Shown: positions 37,666 through 50,195, counted from the stretch's first letter. The stretch: 64,000 bases of DNA from Streptococcus cristatus ATCC 51100 (GCF_000222765.1 NZ_AFUE01000007.1:1-64000); one strand, 5' to 3'. Made by a program: numbers and translations. The notes: a model not told the origin generated them from the letters alone.

Positions 37666-38907
37666 TTAGATTGCCCAGTCTCCATTTCTGAAGATAGGAA
37701 CTCGTGTTCCATCCTCACGGATACCATCGATATCCATCTGGTTAGAGCCAATCATAAAGTCCACGTGAACATCTGAACGGTTGAGGCCTGCAGCTTCAAG
37801 CTCTTCTTCGCTCATCTCTGCTCCACCAACAACGCTGGTCGCATAGGCTGCACCGATAGCCAAGTGGTTTGAAGCATTTTCATCAAAAAGGGTATTGAAG
37901 AAGGTAATGCCTGACTGGGAAATTGGGCTTGGATCTGGTACCAAGGCACATTCGCCCAAGGCACGCGCACCCGCATTTTCAAAGACAAGGTCTTTCATGA
38001 CCTGATCACCCTTCTCGGCTGAAATATCCACGATTTGTCCATCCTTAAAGGTTACCTTAATGCCTTCGATGATATTTCCGTTATAGCTAAGCGGTTTTGT
38101 AGAAGTGACATAACCATCTGCCCTACGGAAGTCAGGCGCTGTGAAGACTTCTTCTGTCGGCATATTTGGCAAGAATCCTTCTCCCTGTGCATTGACAGCA
38201 CCAGCTGATTCCCAAACGTGGTTCTTTGGCAAACCAAGTGTCAAATCTGTCCCTGGCGCTGTGTAATGAAGGGCTGAAAATTGCTCCTTATTAAGCATAT
38301 CTGCCTTGCTCTTAAGAATGGCAGCGTGTTCTTCCCAAGCCTTAACAGGATCGTCTTCGTAGACACGGCAAGTTTTGAAGATTTGGTCCCAAAGGAGGTC
38401 CACTGCTTCTTCATCGCTCGCAGCATTTGGGAAGACTTTTTTAGCCCACTCAAGTCCAGCAGCGGCTGCTACAGTCCAGCTAACCTTGTTGGATTGAGTT
38501 GCGATGCGCATTGGCTTCATAGCAAGTCCCATCGCTTTAGCAGAAGCTGAAAGCTTGTCAGCGTCCACACCGTTCAAGGCCCCCGGATCAGATGAACGAA
38601 CGCCCAAGCGGCTGGCTTTGTTCTCCAAGAGATAGTTCATCTCAGCAATCTTATATTCTGGCACATTGTCCAAACGATCCATTGGTGCATGGAGGAATTT
38701 CTCACGGTTGATCACATCATCTGTCCACTGAACGATAACCTCATGCGCACCCAAGGCATAAGCTTCTTTCACGATCAAATGTGCCAATTCACGCTGCTCC
38801 ACATCAATATTGAGCGCTACCGTGTGACCTGGCTGCACATTGATACCATTGGCAACCAATAGTTTAGCGTATTTTTCTAAGTTTTCTTTAAAATTTGGCA
38901 GAACCAT
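37666..38907 (-). CDS. pepS: Aminopeptidase PepS (M29 family)
   Basis: Cytoplasmic metallo-aminopeptidase of the M29 (AmpS/PepS) family, 413 residues, full length. Removes N-terminal residues from peptides, probably those brought in by transporters such as Ami. Characteristic segments: YAKLLVANGINVQPGHTVAL, HYTAPGTDLTLGLP, FTAPDFRRADGYV, LGECALVPDPSPISQSGI and the C-terminal HVDFMIGSNQMDIDGI, where metal ligands are expected. The gene lies downstream of polC and the 50-residue protein. Confidence 0.94.
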   Translation of the reverse strand: MVLPNFKENLEKYAKLLVANGINVQPGHTVALNIDVEQRELAHLIVKEAYALGAHEVIVQWTDDVINREKFLHAPMDRLDNVPEYKIAEMNYLLENKASRLGVRSSDPGALNGVDADKLSASAKAMGLAMKPMRIATQSNKVSWTVAAAAGLEWAKKVFPNAASDEEAVDLLWDQIFKTCRVYEDDPVKAWEEHAAILKSKADMLNKEQFSALHYTAPGTDLTLGLPKNHVWESAGAVNAQGEGFLPNMPTEEVFTAPDFRRADGYVTSTKPLSYNGNIIEGIKVTFKDGQIVDISAEKGDQVMKDLVFENAGARALGECALVPDPSPISQSGITFFNTLFDENASNHLAIGAAYATSVVGGAEMSEEELEAAGLNRSDVHVDFMIGSNQMDIDGIREDGTRVPIFRNGDWAI

Positions 38908-38927
38908 CTGCTTCTCCTTTTCTTTCG

Positions 38928-39080
38928 TTATTTCTCTTTAAACAGGGACAGCAGACTCACCGCTGCCACCGTACCGCAAATCAAAGCGGTCATTTTCAAA
39001 ATCGTATCTGGGTCAAACTCCAGCTGGTAATCAAACACCTTTTGCGCAGGCTTATCCTGAGCGGAAATAGTCAATTTCAT
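38928..39080 (-). CDS. Small membrane protein, 50 residues (hypothetical)
   Basis: Read directly from the minus strand: ATG at 39080, TAA at 38928, with AGAGG 6 bases before the ATG. It encodes a soluble N-terminal half (MKLTISAQDKPAQKVFDYQ) and one hydrophobic helix (about 29-46: MTALICGTVAAVSLLSLF) ending in KEK. It fits tightly between polC (19 bases) and pepS (20 bases) on the same strand, and codon use is like its neighbours. I do not recognise the family. The length, ribosome binding site and position make it likely to be real. Confidence 0.7.
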   Translation of the reverse strand: MKLTISAQDKPAQKVFDYQLEFDPDTILKMTALICGTVAAVSLLSLFKEK

Positions 39081-39099
39081 AAAAACCTCTTTCTATATT

Positions 39100-42000
39100 T
39101 TAGAAAAACTCATCAAACAAACTCAACTGGTTATCCTCTGGCATATTGCCCAGAATGCCCATGTCGTCCATTTTTTCGACTAGGGTGCTAGAGAGGCCGC
39201 CACGTTTGCGGAGCTCTGTCTTAGAAAGGAATTCACCTTCTTCCCGCGCTCTAACTAATTGGCGGGCAACGTTATCACCCAGACCGTCCATGGTAGAGAA
39301 AGGCGGGATAAGGGTATCTCCTTCGATGAGAAACTCGGTCGCGTGGCTCTTGTAAAGATCTAGCTTGCCGAATTTAAAGCCTCGCTCCAGCATTTCATTG
39401 ACGATTTCCAGAGTCGTATAAAGGTCAATTTCTACATTGGAGGCTTCATTGTTCTTGCGCTTTTCAGCGATTTCGCTCATCCGGCGCTTGACGGCATCGA
39501 GTCCACCACTCATGGTCTTGATATCAAAGGCTTTAGCTCGGATAGAGAAGTAGGCACAGTAGTAATAAATCGGATGATGCACCTTGAAATAGGCCACCCG
39601 CAGGGCCATCATAACATAGGCTGCCGCATGAGCCTTGGGGAACATGTACTTAATCTTTCCACAGGACTCGATGTACCATTCTGGCACATTGTTTTCCTTC
39701 ATAGCTGCGATGTAGCCATTGCGCTCTTCTTCAGAAATCTTCAGCCAGAGGCCCTTCCGCACGCGCTCCATGATCGTAAAGGCCATCTTAGGATCCAAGC
39801 CCTTGTGCATGAGGTAAACCATGATGTCGTCCCGACAGCCGATAACGGTGGACAGGTCGGCAATCCCTTGCTTGATCAAGTCCTGGGCATTGCCTAGCCA
39901 AACGTCCGTACCATGAGAGAGACCAGATAGCTGTAAGAGCTCGGCAAAGGTGGTCGGATGGGTCTCGTCAACCATGCCCCGTACAAAGTTGGTCCCAAAC
40001 TCCGGAATCCCCAACATACCAGTCGGCGTGCCGATTTGCTCCTCAGTCACACCCAAAATGTCTGTTCCAGAAAAGAGGGCCATGACGCCAGCATCATCCA
40101 TAGGAATGTCATTAGGATCAATGCCTGACAAGTCCTGAAGCTTCCGAATCATGGTCGGATCATCGTGTCCCAGAACGTCTAGCTTGAGGACATTTTCATC
40201 GATATCGTGGAAGTTGAAGTGGGTGGTCTGCCACTCGGCCGTCACATCGTCAGCTGGATATTGGACCGGTGTAAAGTCATAAACATCCATGTAGTTGGGG
40301 ATAACAACAATTCCGCCCGGGTGTTGTCCGGTCGTCCGCTTGACTCCGGCAGCTCCCTGCGCCAGACGCTCAACTTCTGCATCCCGGTAGAACTTCCCGT
40401 AGTCGCGCTCGTAGCCCTTGACAAATCCATAGGCCGTCTTAGCGGCAACGGTACCAACGGTTCCAGCCCGAAAGGCATACTCCTCACCAAAGATATCCCG
40501 CACGTCCAAGTGGGCGCTCGGCTGATCCTCTCCGGAGAAGTTCAAGTCAATATCGGGTACCTTGTCCCCGTCAAATCCAAGGAAGGTCTCAAATGGAATA
40601 TCCTGACCGTTCTTGCTCAGCTTGTGGCCACATTCTGGACAGTTCTTATCCGGCATATCAAAGCCAGAACCATAGGAGCCGTCCGTGATGAACTCGCTGT
40701 ATTGGCATTTGCCACAGACATAGTGGGGCGACAAAGGATTAACCTCAGTAATCCCAATCATGGTCGCAACAAAGCTAGATCCGACAGACCCCCGCGAACC
40801 TACTAGATAGCCCCGCTCATTGGAGCGCTGCACCAGCATCTGCGAAGCCAGATAAATCACGGCAAAACCATTCCCCAAGATGGAGGTCAGCTCTTTTTCG
40901 ATCCGCAAGTCCACGATATCTGGCAGCGGATTGCCATAAATCTCAAAAGCTTTTTGATAGGTCAGTTCGGCAACTGTCTCCTCGGCCTTGTCAATGAAAG
41001 GCGTATAGAGGTCGCCCTTGACTACCTCTACCGGCTCAAAGGTCTCCGCCAGCTGATTCGGATTGGTGATGACTAACTTCTTAGCTAAGTCCTCGCCCAA
41101 GAAGGCAAATTCGTCCAGCATCTCATTGGTGGTCCGGAAGTGAGCCTTAGGAAGCGGAGCCGGCTGGGCATTTTCACCGTGACCAATAGTCCGGTTAATC
41201 ATGGCTCCCTGACCGAGGCTGCGTACGATAATCTCACGGTAGATTTCTTCTTCCGGCTCGATATAGTGGACGTTCCCCGTCGCAAGGACAGGCTTGCCCA
41301 AGCGTTCTCCGACCTCAATCAGATTGCGAATAATGGTCTGCAACTCTTCCTGGTCCTTGATCTGCTCCTTGGCAATCAGTGGCTCATAGATAGCTGGTGG
41401 CATGACCTCGATAAAGTCATAATATTTGGCTACTTCGACAGCTGCATCCACCCCCTGAGAGACAACGGCGTCATAGACTTCACCTTCTGAACAGGCTGAG
41501 CCTAAAATCAGTCCTTCACGATGGGCATCCAGCACGGTCCGTGGAATCCGAGGGACACCTTCGAAATACTTGGTATTGGACAGACTGACTAACTTGAAAA
41601 TATTCTTGAGCCCCGTCTGATTTTTCACATAAATGGTCGCATGTTTGACCCGAGCTTTCTTGTAAGAATTCTCATCGACCAGATCCGTATTCAAATCCTT
41701 AAGGTTGGTCACACCATGCTTTTCAGCCACATCCTTGATAAAGATAAAGAGGAGGCGGCCAGTAGCTTCCGCGTCATAGTTGGCCATGTGGTGGTGCTCC
41801 AGAGCAATCTGGAAACGCTTGGTCAAAGGCCCCAGACCATGCCGCTTGTACTCTGGATAGAGGTTGCGGGCAAATTCCAGCGTGTCAATGACTGGCTGGG
41901 TAATTTGGGGCAGGCCATGCCGCTCATAGTTGACATTCATAAAGCCTACGTCAAAGGTAGCATTATGGGCAACGAGGACGCTGTCCTGGCAAAATTCCTG

Positions 42001-43488
42001 AAATTCTTTCAGCACCTGCTCCAGTGGTTTGGCATTGCGGACATGCTCATCCGTAATCCCGGTCAAGTCCGTCGTAAAGGCCGAAAGAGGATGACCAGGA
42101 TTGATAAACTCATCAAACTCAGCGATGATATTGCCCTTGTGCATCTTGCTGGCAGCAACTTGAATCAAGTCATTGTAGACAGCCGAAAGCCCTGTTGTCT
42201 CCACGTCAAAGACAACATAGGTCGCATCGCTCAGCTCCATGTCCACTTCATTGTAGACGATGGGCACCCGGTCTTCTACAATATTGGCCTCCATACCGTA
42301 AATCAGCTGAATACCAGCCTTCTTTGCAGCCTTGTAGCCATGGGGAAAGCTCTGCACATTGCTATGGTCGGTAATGGCGACAGCCTTGTGGCCCCACTTA
42401 GCCGCTGTTGCAACGATTTCCTCTACCTCAGGCAGGGCATCCATAGTAGACATATTGGTATGAGCGTGAAATTCAACCCGCTTCTGACCCTCAGGCATCA
42501 GATCCTTGCGCTCATAGTGGGTAACTTCCTGGACATCCTGCACATTCATGGTCAGGTCGCGGGTGAAGTTGTTCATCTCCACATTTCCCCGCACGCGCAG
42601 CCAGGCGCCTTTCTTAATCATGTCAAACTTCTTGGCTTCTTCTTCGTTTTTCATCCATTTTTGCAAGGAGAAGCTGGAAGTGTAGTCTGTCATTTTGAAG
42701 TTAAGCAAGACTCGGCCGGTCCGAGTGACCTTCTGCTCCAAGTCAAAGACCATTCCCTCGAAGACCAGACGGTTTTCCTCAGTCTGAACTTCGATCATAG
42801 GAGTAATCTCTGCCTTGTCCAGATTTGGTTTAGCCGCAGCCTTGCGAGCTTGGAAATCATAAGTCGGTTTTTCTTCTAGCGGTGGGGCCATCTGTTGCAG
42901 AGATTCCATGGCTTTGAGCGCTTCTTCATTGGCCGCCTGAACAATCTTGTCATTCTCAGCCTGAAAATTCTCCGCTTGCTGCTGGGTCAGCTCATCGCTG
43001 TGCTGAACCTGACAGGTCAGATGTGGAAAGCCGTACTTGACCAGCTGACGACTGAGATTGGGCAGGTGATTCTTACGAAAATGCTCCGTATCAATGGTCG
43101 AAGCTCCCTCAATCAGCAGCTTGTAACCATCTAGATGAACCCGCAAATCCTGATACAGACTCTTAAAGCCATGACTGGCACAAGGCCCCTCCTCAAAGGC
43201 CTGCTGGTAATAAGCCTGCAAGAGTTCATCCGATACATGAGGATTCTGACAATGAATTTCAAAAATAGCTTGATTGCCTGTCTTTGAAAACTCTTGAGCT
43301 AAGCGCTTCTGCAATTCCCGAAAAATCTCAATGGGCAGGATATTCGCAAAAGAAAAATGAAACTCCCAGACCCGACTGACCTTATGGACCAGAACTTTCT
43401 CAATTTCAGCATTCAAAAAGGCCTCTGAATTTCTCATTTCCAGTGGCATATCCAGTTGATGCATTAAAATTTCAAACTTGTTTGACAT
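39100..43488 (-). CDS. polC: DNA polymerase III alpha subunit, PolC type
   Basis: Main replicative polymerase of low-GC Gram-positive bacteria, with its own 3'-5' exonuclease. 1462 residues, full length. Order: N-terminal domain, OB fold (about 235-330), PHP domain start ([15 protein letters not shown]), exonuclease inserted in it (VFDVETTGL), PHP continuation, zinc motif (CGKCQYSEF ... CPECGHKL), polymerase catalytic Asp motif [10 protein letters not shown], and [23 protein letters not shown] precedes the ATG; an extended -10 promoter (TGGTAAAAT, 43516-43524) lies 30 bases upstream. Confidence 0.98.
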   Translation of the reverse strand: MSNKFEILMHQLDMPLEMRNSEAFLNAEIEKVLVHKVSRVWEFHFSFANILPIEIFRELQKRLAQEFSKTGNQAIFEIHCQNPHVSDELLQAYYQQAFEEGPCASHGFKSLYQDLRVHLDGYKLLIEGASTIDTEHFRKNHLPNLSRQLVKYGFPHLTCQVQHSDELTQQQAENFQAENDKIVQAANEEALKAMESLQQMAPPLEEKPTYDFQARKAAAKPNLDKAEITPMIEVQTEENRLVFEGMVFDLEQKVTRTGRVLLNFKMTDYTSSFSLQKWMKNEEEAKKFDMIKKGAWLRVRGNVEMNNFTRDLTMNVQDVQEVTHYERKDLMPEGQKRVEFHAHTNMSTMDALPEVEEIVATAAKWGHKAVAITDHSNVQSFPHGYKAAKKAGIQLIYGMEANIVEDRVPIVYNEVDMELSDATYVVFDVETTGLSAVYNDLIQVAASKMHKGNIIAEFDEFINPGHPLSAFTTDLTGITDEHVRNAKPLEQVLKEFQEFCQDSVLVAHNATFDVGFMNVNYERHGLPQITQPVIDTLEFARNLYPEYKRHGLGPLTKRFQIALEHHHMANYDAEATGRLLFIFIKDVAEKHGVTNLKDLNTDLVDENSYKKARVKHATIYVKNQTGLKNIFKLVSLSNTKYFEGVPRIPRTVLDAHREGLILGSACSEGEVYDAVVSQGVDAAVEVAKYYDFIEVMPPAIYEPLIAKEQIKDQEELQTIIRNLIEVGERLGKPVLATGNVHYIEPEEEIYREIIVRSLGQGAMINRTIGHGENAQPAPLPKAHFRTTNEMLDEFAFLGEDLAKKLVITNPNQLAETFEPVEVVKGDLYTPFIDKAEETVAELTYQKAFEIYGNPLPDIVDLRIEKELTSILGNGFAVIYLASQMLVQRSNERGYLVGSRGSVGSSFVATMIGITEVNPLSPHYVCGKCQYSEFITDGSYGSGFDMPDKNCPECGHKLSKNGQDIPFETFLGFDGDKVPDIDLNFSGEDQPSAHLDVRDIFGEEYAFRAGTVGTVAAKTAYGFVKGYERDYGKFYRDAEVERLAQGAAGVKRTTGQHPGGIVVIPNYMDVYDFTPVQYPADDVTAEWQTTHFNFHDIDENVLKLDVLGHDDPTMIRKLQDLSGIDPNDIPMDDAGVMALFSGTDILGVTEEQIGTPTGMLGIPEFGTNFVRGMVDETHPTTFAELLQLSGLSHGTDVWLGNAQDLIKQGIADLSTVIGCRDDIMVYLMHKGLDPKMAFTIMERVRKGLWLKISEEERNGYIAAMKENNVPEWYIESCGKIKYMFPKAHAAAYVMMALRVAYFKVHHPIYYYCAYFSIRAKAFDIKTMSGGLDAVKRRMSEIAEKRKNNEASNVEIDLYTTLEIVNEMLERGFKFGKLDLYKSHATEFLIEGDTLIPPFSTMDGLGDNVARQLVRAREEGEFLSKTELRKRGGLSSTLVEKMDDMGILGNMPEDNQLSLFDEFF

Positions 43489-43515
43489 GACATTTCCTCG
43501 TACAGTAGTGACCCT

Positions 43516-43524
43516 ATTTTACCA
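43516..43524 (-). promoter_or_regulatory. Extended -10 promoter of polC
   Basis: The minus strand reads TGGTAAAAT about 28 bases before the polC ATG. No consensus -35 hexamer is apparent. Confidence 0.5.
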
Positions 43525-43595
43525 TAAATCAGCACTTTTTTCGATAGAAAAAGAGTAGCGCAAAGTTAGTTATGCTTATATATTTATATGTTTTC

Positions 43596-43623
43596 TTGTC
43601 TTAAAACTAAGTTATGATATAAT
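43596..43623 (+). promoter_or_regulatory. Promoter of the lipoprotein gene
   Basis: TTGTCT (43596-43601), 16 bases, TATAAT (43618-43623), followed by AAAGGAG about 10 bases before the GTG start. Confidence 0.75.
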
Positions 43624-43655
43624 AGAAAAAACATTTATCAAAAGGAGTCTTAACT

Positions 43656-44198
43656 GTGAAGAAAATTTTACTAGCTAGCGCCTGTCTGCTGGCTTTGACT
43701 GCCTGCAGCATGCCTAAGCAAACTAAACACGAAAGCAAGCCCAACCAAAGTCAGAGCCAAAGCAAGCCAAAAAAAGAAGAGAAAGTAAAAACCAAGACTT
43801 TTGCTTACAACATGCCTAACGGATACAATAATAAAATTGTCGCTTATTATCAAAAAGATAGGATTCGAGCCTTCGATTTTATGGCTACGAAACCGACTCA
43901 AGAGGACGAGCAAAGTAAGAGTCCTGAAGAAATCATCAACATTTATCAAGAAGAATTGAAAGCCAGTGACTTTTATGATAAATTCAGCAAGTTAGATGGA
44001 GTCACACTTGAAGTCAAAGTTTCAGAGGACAAGAAAACCGTTGCACAAGTTGCCCACTTTGATCTCAGCAAAGCAAAAGAAAAACAAGTCATGGCTGCTT
44101 TAGGGGAAACAACTAAAGATAACCTATTCAAAAAGCTTAAGGAAAAGCCCGAAGATTTCTTTGCTTTTCTGCTATCTCAAGGATTCACAGAAGAATAA
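43656..44198 (+). CDS. Lipoprotein of unknown function (YehR/DUF1307-like)
   Basis: 180 residues, GTG start, AAAGGAG about 10 bases upstream. The signal peptide ends in lipobox LTAC (Cys 17), so it should be anchored to the outer face of the membrane. After a Lys/Ser/Gln-rich linker (about 18-47), the folded domain (about 48-180) begins FAYNMPNGYNNKIVAYYQKD and ends FFAFLLSQGFTEE. This resembles small YehR-type lipoproteins; the assignment is tentative. Divergent from polC with its own promoter. Confidence 0.8.
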   Translation: MKKILLASACLLALTACSMPKQTKHESKPNQSQSQSKPKKEEKVKTKTFAYNMPNGYNNKIVAYYQKDRIRAFDFMATKPTQEDEQSKSPEEIINIYQEELKASDFYDKFSKLDGVTLEVKVSEDKKTVAQVAHFDLSKAKEKQVMAALGETTKDNLFKKLKEKPEDFFAFLLSQGFTEE

Positions 44199-44301
44199 AA
44201 TCTTTTCGGACTGATTTTATACTTTAGAAACTATCCAGTCTTGCTAGCCAAGTCCTTAGTTCGCCAGCAAGAAAAAACTTAGAAAATATTTTATAGAGCA
44301 A

Positions 44302-44328
44302 GCTATTGGCATTCACTTCTCCAATAGC
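44302..44328 (+). other. Inverted repeat upstream of the unknown membrane protein gene
   Basis: GCTATTGG-N11-CCAATAGC, a perfect 8-bp stem ending 12 bases before the AAGGAG ribosome binding site. It could be an mRNA hairpin or an operator. No clear promoter is seen just upstream. Confidence 0.4.
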
Positions 44329-44348
44329 ATGATTTTCAAGGAGTTTTT

Positions 44349-44816
44349 ATGCGCTTAACTAAAAAAACTGTTTTTATTGGTATCGCTTCTCTTCTTATTT
44401 TGGGCTTAGCTGCATGGGGAGTAAATGTATTTCTCGTTATGAACAACGCTCAGCAAAGTTTTGATAAAAATTTTATTCACTTTCAAGCTAAAAGTGATGA
44501 CAACGAAACTTTTATTACACAAGGCATCGGAAAAAAAGAAGCCTATAATTTATCCTACTCTCCTACTAAGAAGACCATTGAAATAAGCAAATCGACTAAA
44601 AATGGAGATATCTATTCTTCCGATTCCATTTACGGAGCAGTAAAAGTCTATGATATAAAACAAAACGCTAATCGCTATGTCTTTATAACTGCTGCAAAAC
44701 CAATAATCGTTGACTTTGGAATAAGTTCAGTCAAGGTAACTTATGACGGAGGTCATTTTGAAACTCCATACTCTGAGCTGCATTTTGGTGAATCTTTCCC
44801 TAGTGAAGACAACTAG
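44349..44816 (+). CDS. Membrane-anchored hypothetical protein
   Basis: 155 residues. A single N-terminal TM helix (about 7-30) follows the basic MRLTKK, so the rest should lie outside the cell. The extracellular part has alternating hydrophobic residues suggesting a beta-sheet domain (YNLSYSPTKKTIEISKST, RYVFITAAKPIIVDFGI). No cysteine, lipobox or LPXTG motif. AAGGAG lies 5 bases before the ATG. Base composition is more AT-rich than neighbouring genes. I do not recognise the family. It follows the lipoprotein gene on the same strand after 150 bases. Confidence 0.72.
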   Translation: MRLTKKTVFIGIASLLILGLAAWGVNVFLVMNNAQQSFDKNFIHFQAKSDDNETFITQGIGKKEAYNLSYSPTKKTIEISKSTKNGDIYSSDSIYGAVKVYDIKQNANRYVFITAAKPIIVDFGISSVKVTYDGGHFETPYSELHFGESFPSEDN

Positions 44817-44852
44817 ATGGGAAGTATTCCAGATCGTCAATCTTTATTTATA

Positions 44853-44887
44853 GACTAACCAAGCTAATAAGCTATGGTTAGTTTTTG
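44853..44887 (+). terminator. Terminator of the unknown membrane protein gene
   Basis: ACTAACCA-N13-TGGTTAGT followed by TTTTG. Confidence 0.8.
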
Positions 44888-44891
44888 TTTG

Positions 44892-44917
44892 CAAAAAAAG
44901 CGGTTTCAACCGCTTTT
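44892..44917 (-). terminator. Terminator of the PH-domain gene
   Basis: On the minus strand AAAAAGCGGTT-GAA-ACCGCTTTTTTT, starting at the stop codon of the PH-domain gene. It is symmetrical and could also back up the plus-strand terminator next to it. Confidence 0.9.
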
Positions 44918-45297
44918 TATCTCAATACCGCTTCTGCCAGCGCTTTTTGGATAGCAATGACACTTTTATCACTTCGGAAGGTTAGGGTTTCAGCTGGTTC
45001 CTCAGCGCTGGAAACCCAGATTTTCAGTTCAGCGTCCAGGTCAAAGTGGCCAGCCGTTTCCACTGAAAAGCGAGAAATGGAGCGATAAGGATAAGACTTA
45101 TAAGCCGTTTTCTTGCCTGTCACTCCCTGCTTGTCCACCAAGATCAACCGCTTATCTGTAAAGACAATCAAGTCGCGAATCAGACTGAAAGATAACTCCA
45201 CATTTTCTGCCGGCGTCAGAATGTTCTCCAATTCTCTTTCTGTTTTTTCAATATCTTTCTGAGAAGCATTGCCCAATAAACCGCTGAATAATCCCAT
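44917..45297 (-). CDS. Bacterial PH domain protein
   Basis: 126 residues from MGLFSGLLGN, chosen because GGAGG lies 8 bases upstream; the frame is open 19 codons further without support. It is a single bacterial pleckstrin-homology domain (PF08000-like): LIRDLIVFTDKRLILVDKQG, then PYRSISRFSVETAGHFDLDAEL, then a C-terminal helix. No TM helix. The role is unknown; bacterial PH proteins may bind partners rather than lipids. The likely promoter is TTGCTT-N17-TATAGT just upstream. Confidence 0.85.
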   Translation of the reverse strand: MGLFSGLLGNASQKDIEKTERELENILTPAENVELSFSLIRDLIVFTDKRLILVDKQGVTGKKTAYKSYPYRSISRFSVETAGHFDLDAELKIWVSSAEEPAETLTFRSDKSVIAIQKALAEAVLR

Positions 45298-45359
45298 GTT
45301 TTGATCCTCCAATTCATTTTTCCCTACTATAGCATTTTCAAGGCTAATAAGCAAAAGAA

Positions 45360-45383
45360 AACTGCCAGATAAAACTGGCAGTT
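45360..45383 (-). terminator. Terminator of the uppS-cdsA-rseP-proS operon
   Basis: On the minus strand AACTGCCAG-TTTTAT-CTGGCAGTT followed by TTCTTTTG, 4 bases after the proS stop. Confidence 0.85.
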
Positions 45384-45387
45384 GTTT

Positions 45388-47238
<1,851 letters not shown>

Positions 47239-47255
47239 TCAGATTCATTCCTTTT

Positions 47256-48515
47256 CTATTTCAAAAATAATTTCATAATATCGTTCCAAGTAACGGCAAT
47301 CATCAAGATAACCATGACCGCCACTCCAGCAAGGGTCAAGTAGGTCTCTACTTCCTGCTTGAGCGGTTTGCGACGAACCAGCTCGATCAAATTGATCAAG
47401 ATTTTCCCACCATCCAAGGCCGGAATAGGGATTAAGTTAAAGATTCCGATATTGATGGACAACATGGCCATCAGGGACAGGATAGCTGGAAGTCCAAGCT
47501 CCGCTGCTTGCGAACTCGCTTTGTAGATCGCTACTGGACCACCCAACTTGTTCAAACTAAAGTGGAAGATGATATCCTTCAAGGCCGTCAAGATACGACT
47601 TGCTGTGTACCAAGTATCTGTCACACCTGACAGAAGCTTATCGAAAAAGCCCGTCTTGACAGCATTGGTCACACCGATATAATAGCGTCCCCCATCTTCT
47701 TCTGGTTGGACCGTCACTTTTTGAGTCTTTCCATCTCGTTCATAGGTAATCGTTACTTCTGGATTTTTTCCTTGGTTACGGGTTGCCTTCTGGACAGAAT
47801 CTGTCAACTCATCCCAATTGGAAACCTTGTATTCATTGACCTGAACGATCTGGTCATTGTCTTTCAAACCAGCCTTAGCCACCACTCCTTGAGGAACAAC
47901 CTGAACATGATTGCTATAGTAGTCCACTGCTCCTCCTCGCATAAAGGCTAGGAGAGAGTAGACGACAATGCTCAGGATAAAGTTGTTCATGGGACCCGCA
48001 AAGTTGGTAATGAGTCGTCCCCAGATACTTGCATTTTGATACTGGACATCCAGCGGAGCAATCCGAACTTCCGTTCCGTCTTCCTCAACAATGGTCGCAT
48101 CGTGATCGACAGAATAAGTCTTGCTTTCATCTAAGACCAGCCCTGTAATCTCTAGTTTTTCTTCAAAATCAAAACTGGTCACATTCATAGGCAGAGCCGT
48201 CTGATCGATTTTCTTGCCAGACAGATTGATGCGTACGACTTTTCCCTCTTCATTCAGAGTTAGACTTGCTGGCGTACCTGTTTTGATTTCTGTCGAATCC
48301 TCGCCCCAGCCAGCCATGCGGACATAGCCACCTAGCGGCAGAATCCGAATCGTGTAGGCTGTTCCATCCTTGCCAATATGAGCAAAAATTTTCGGCCCCA
48401 TCCCAATGGCAAACTCACGAACTAGAATACCTGATTTTTTGGCAAAGTAGAAATGTCCAAATTCATGAACCACCACAATGACCCCAAAAATAATAATAAA
48501 TGTAATAATCTGCAT
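47256..48515 (-). CDS. rseP: Site-2 metalloprotease RseP/Eep
   Basis: Intramembrane zinc protease; Eep homologues in streptococci and enterococci cut signal-peptide remnants into peptide pheromones and process anti-sigma factors. 419 residues from [12 protein letters not shown], which matches the family start; the frame opens 28 codons earlier without homology. Zinc motif HEFGH in TM1, PDZ domain about 200-300 ([15 protein letters not shown]), second motif [13 protein letters not shown]. The ribosome binding site is weak (AAGAGAAAG). Confidence 0.95.
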   Translation of the reverse strand: MQIITFIIIFGVIVVVHEFGHFYFAKKSGILVREFAIGMGPKIFAHIGKDGTAYTIRILPLGGYVRMAGWGEDSTEIKTGTPASLTLNEEGKVVRINLSGKKIDQTALPMNVTSFDFEEKLEITGLVLDESKTYSVDHDATIVEEDGTEVRIAPLDVQYQNASIWGRLITNFAGPMNNFILSIVVYSLLAFMRGGAVDYYSNHVQVVPQGVVAKAGLKDNDQIVQVNEYKVSNWDELTDSVQKATRNQGKNPEVTITYERDGKTQKVTVQPEEDGGRYYIGVTNAVKTGFFDKLLSGVTDTWYTASRILTALKDIIFHFSLNKLGGPVAIYKASSQAAELGLPAILSLMAMLSINIGIFNLIPIPALDGGKILINLIELVRRKPLKQEVETYLTLAGVAVMVILMIAVTWNDIMKLFLK

Positions 48516-48585
48516 AAGTCTAATCTTTCTCTTAAGATTGTTCATTAAGCCAAGAAGGCTTTCGGCTGCTTGGCCACCAAACTCC

Positions 48586-49389
48586 TTAGAACAGGCCAAA
48601 GAGGTGCATCAGTGGGAAGACAAAAAGCAAGCTATCAAAGCGATCCAAAACACCGCCATGCCCAGGAATAAACTTCCCTGAGTCTTTGACACCAAAGTGA
48701 CGCTTGATGGCGCTCTCTACCAAGTCGCCGAATTGACCAGCAATACTAAAGACAACTGTCAAGAGCAGCATGGTCACAAAACTATATGGAGTGGCAACTT
48801 GCGGACGAACAGACATAAAAATCGCCGAAACCAACACCGCTGAGATAATGCCTCCTAAACTGCCTTCAATGGTTTTATTTGGCGATACCTTTGGCAATAA
48901 TTTTCTCCGTCCGTAGCGAGTACCAACCAGATAGGCCCCACTGTCTGTCGCCCAGACGATAAAGAGGGCCAGCAAAACCTTGTCCACATTCACCAAACGG
49001 GCATCGATCAAAGCATTAAAACCTAGACCGACATAAAAACTAGAAGCAATCGGATAAGCCGCATCTTCAAAGCTATAAGAGGAACCTAAAACAGTCGCTC
49101 CTAGCAAGACGAAAACAACCAAGCCATAAGCCATCACATTGCCGTCCACGGGCAAAAACTTCAAGTAATTTTCAAGTGGCAGGGTCAAGACGAAAGCTGC
49201 CAGCATAGCCAATCCGCCCTCCAAGGTCGCTGTCGGAAGCCCCTTCATCTTAAGCAATTCATGCACTGCTAGCATAGCTAAAAGGCCAACACTGATCTGG
49301 AAGGGAATCCCTCCCATCTTCACTAGAGGTATAAAAATAGCTAGAGCAATTCCTCCAAAAAGAAGACGTCTTTGTAAATCTAAACTCAT
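48586..49389 (-). CDS. cdsA: Phosphatidate cytidylyltransferase
   Basis: Makes CDP-diacylglycerol from phosphatidic acid and CTP for phospholipid synthesis. 267 residues, about eight TM helices. The signature near the C-terminus is [28 protein letters not shown], with the conserved KD..PGHGG..DR..S pattern (only short parts quoted). Located between uppS and rseP, the usual order in Gram-positive bacteria; 15 bases after uppS. Confidence 0.96.
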   Translation of the reverse strand: MSLDLQRRLLFGGIALAIFIPLVKMGGIPFQISVGLLAMLAVHELLKMKGLPTATLEGGLAMLAAFVLTLPLENYLKFLPVDGNVMAYGLVVFVLLGATVLGSSYSFEDAAYPIASSFYVGLGFNALIDARLVNVDKVLLALFIVWATDSGAYLVGTRYGRRKLLPKVSPNKTIEGSLGGIISAVLVSAIFMSVRPQVATPYSFVTMLLLTVVFSIAGQFGDLVESAIKRHFGVKDSGKFIPGHGGVLDRFDSLLFVFPLMHLFGLF

Positions 49390-49404
49390 CTTTTTCTCCC
49401 TCCT

Positions 49405-50154
49405 TTATACACCGCCGAAGCGGCGATTACGGCGATTATACTCTACAACTGCATCCTTCAAAGCCTTCTCATCGAAATCCGGCCAAAGGATATCTGTAAA
49501 ATACAACTCGCTATAAGCTGTCTGCCAAGGCAAGAAATTGCTAAGGCGCAGCTCGCCACTCGTACGAATAACCAAGTCAGGATCTCGCAAGCTTACAGGC
49601 AAACTGCTAGTGTAGAGATAATCTCCAAGCATTTCCTCTGTAATATCTGCTGGCTGAACTTTCGCATCTAAAACATCTTGAGCAAGCTTCTGAACCGCTT
49701 GATTGATCTCAGCTCGTCCGCCATAGTTTAGGGCGAAGTTCAAAATCAGCCCCGTATTCAAGCGAGTCAGATCTTCAGCTTTCTCCAAGGCCTCAAAAGT
49801 AGCTTTAGGAAGGCGCTTCGTGTCGCCAATCATTTGAATTTTTACATTGTTTCTGTGCAATTCTGGCACATAGCGGTCATAAAACTCAACCGGCAAATTC
49901 ATAATGAAAGACACTTCTTTTTCTGGTCGCGTCCAGTTTTCCGTTGAAAAGGCATAGACTGTCAAGACCTGCACGCCCATCTCCTTGGCTGCAATCGTCA
50001 CTTCTTGCAAGGCTTCCATACCTGCCTTATGACCAAAGACGCGCGGCTGCATACGTTTTTTAGCCCAACGACCATTGCCATCCATGATAATGCCTATATG
50101 CTTGGGAACAAGCAAGGCCTCATCGAGCTTTTCTTTTTTCTTAAAACTAAACAT
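49405..50154 (-). CDS. uppS: Isoprenyl transferase, undecaprenyl diphosphate synthase
   Basis: Builds the C55 lipid carrier of cell-wall synthesis by cis-addition of isopentenyl diphosphate. 249 residues. Catalytic D25 in IGIIMDGNGRWA; other family motifs are YAFSTENWTRP, LNFALNYGGRAEI, DLVIRTSGELRLSNFL and the C-terminal LYFTDILWPDF. AGGA lies 8 bases before the ATG. First gene of the operon with cdsA, rseP and proS. Confidence 0.97.
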   Translation of the reverse strand: MFSFKKKEKLDEALLVPKHIGIIMDGNGRWAKKRMQPRVFGHKAGMEALQEVTIAAKEMGVQVLTVYAFSTENWTRPEKEVSFIMNLPVEFYDRYVPELHRNNVKIQMIGDTKRLPKATFEALEKAEDLTRLNTGLILNFALNYGGRAEINQAVQKLAQDVLDAKVQPADITEEMLGDYLYTSSLPVSLRDPDLVIRTSGELRLSNFLPWQTAYSELYFTDILWPDFDEKALKDAVVEYNRRNRRFGGV

Positions 50155-50186
50155 ATTTTTTATCCTATTTAAAGTTTTATCATTTC

Positions 50187-50195
50187 ATTATATCA
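50187..50195 (-). promoter_or_regulatory. Extended -10 promoter of the uppS operon
   Basis: The minus strand reads TGATATAAT about 33 bases before the uppS ATG. No good -35 hexamer. The stretch 50196-50312 above it shows no coding sequence. Confidence 0.55.

Noticed and set aside
41641-42879. 412-codon plus-strand frame inside polC, and 199 codons at 40207-40806
   Set aside because: They are antisense to well-supported polC, arise from its codon bias, and have no ribosome binding site.
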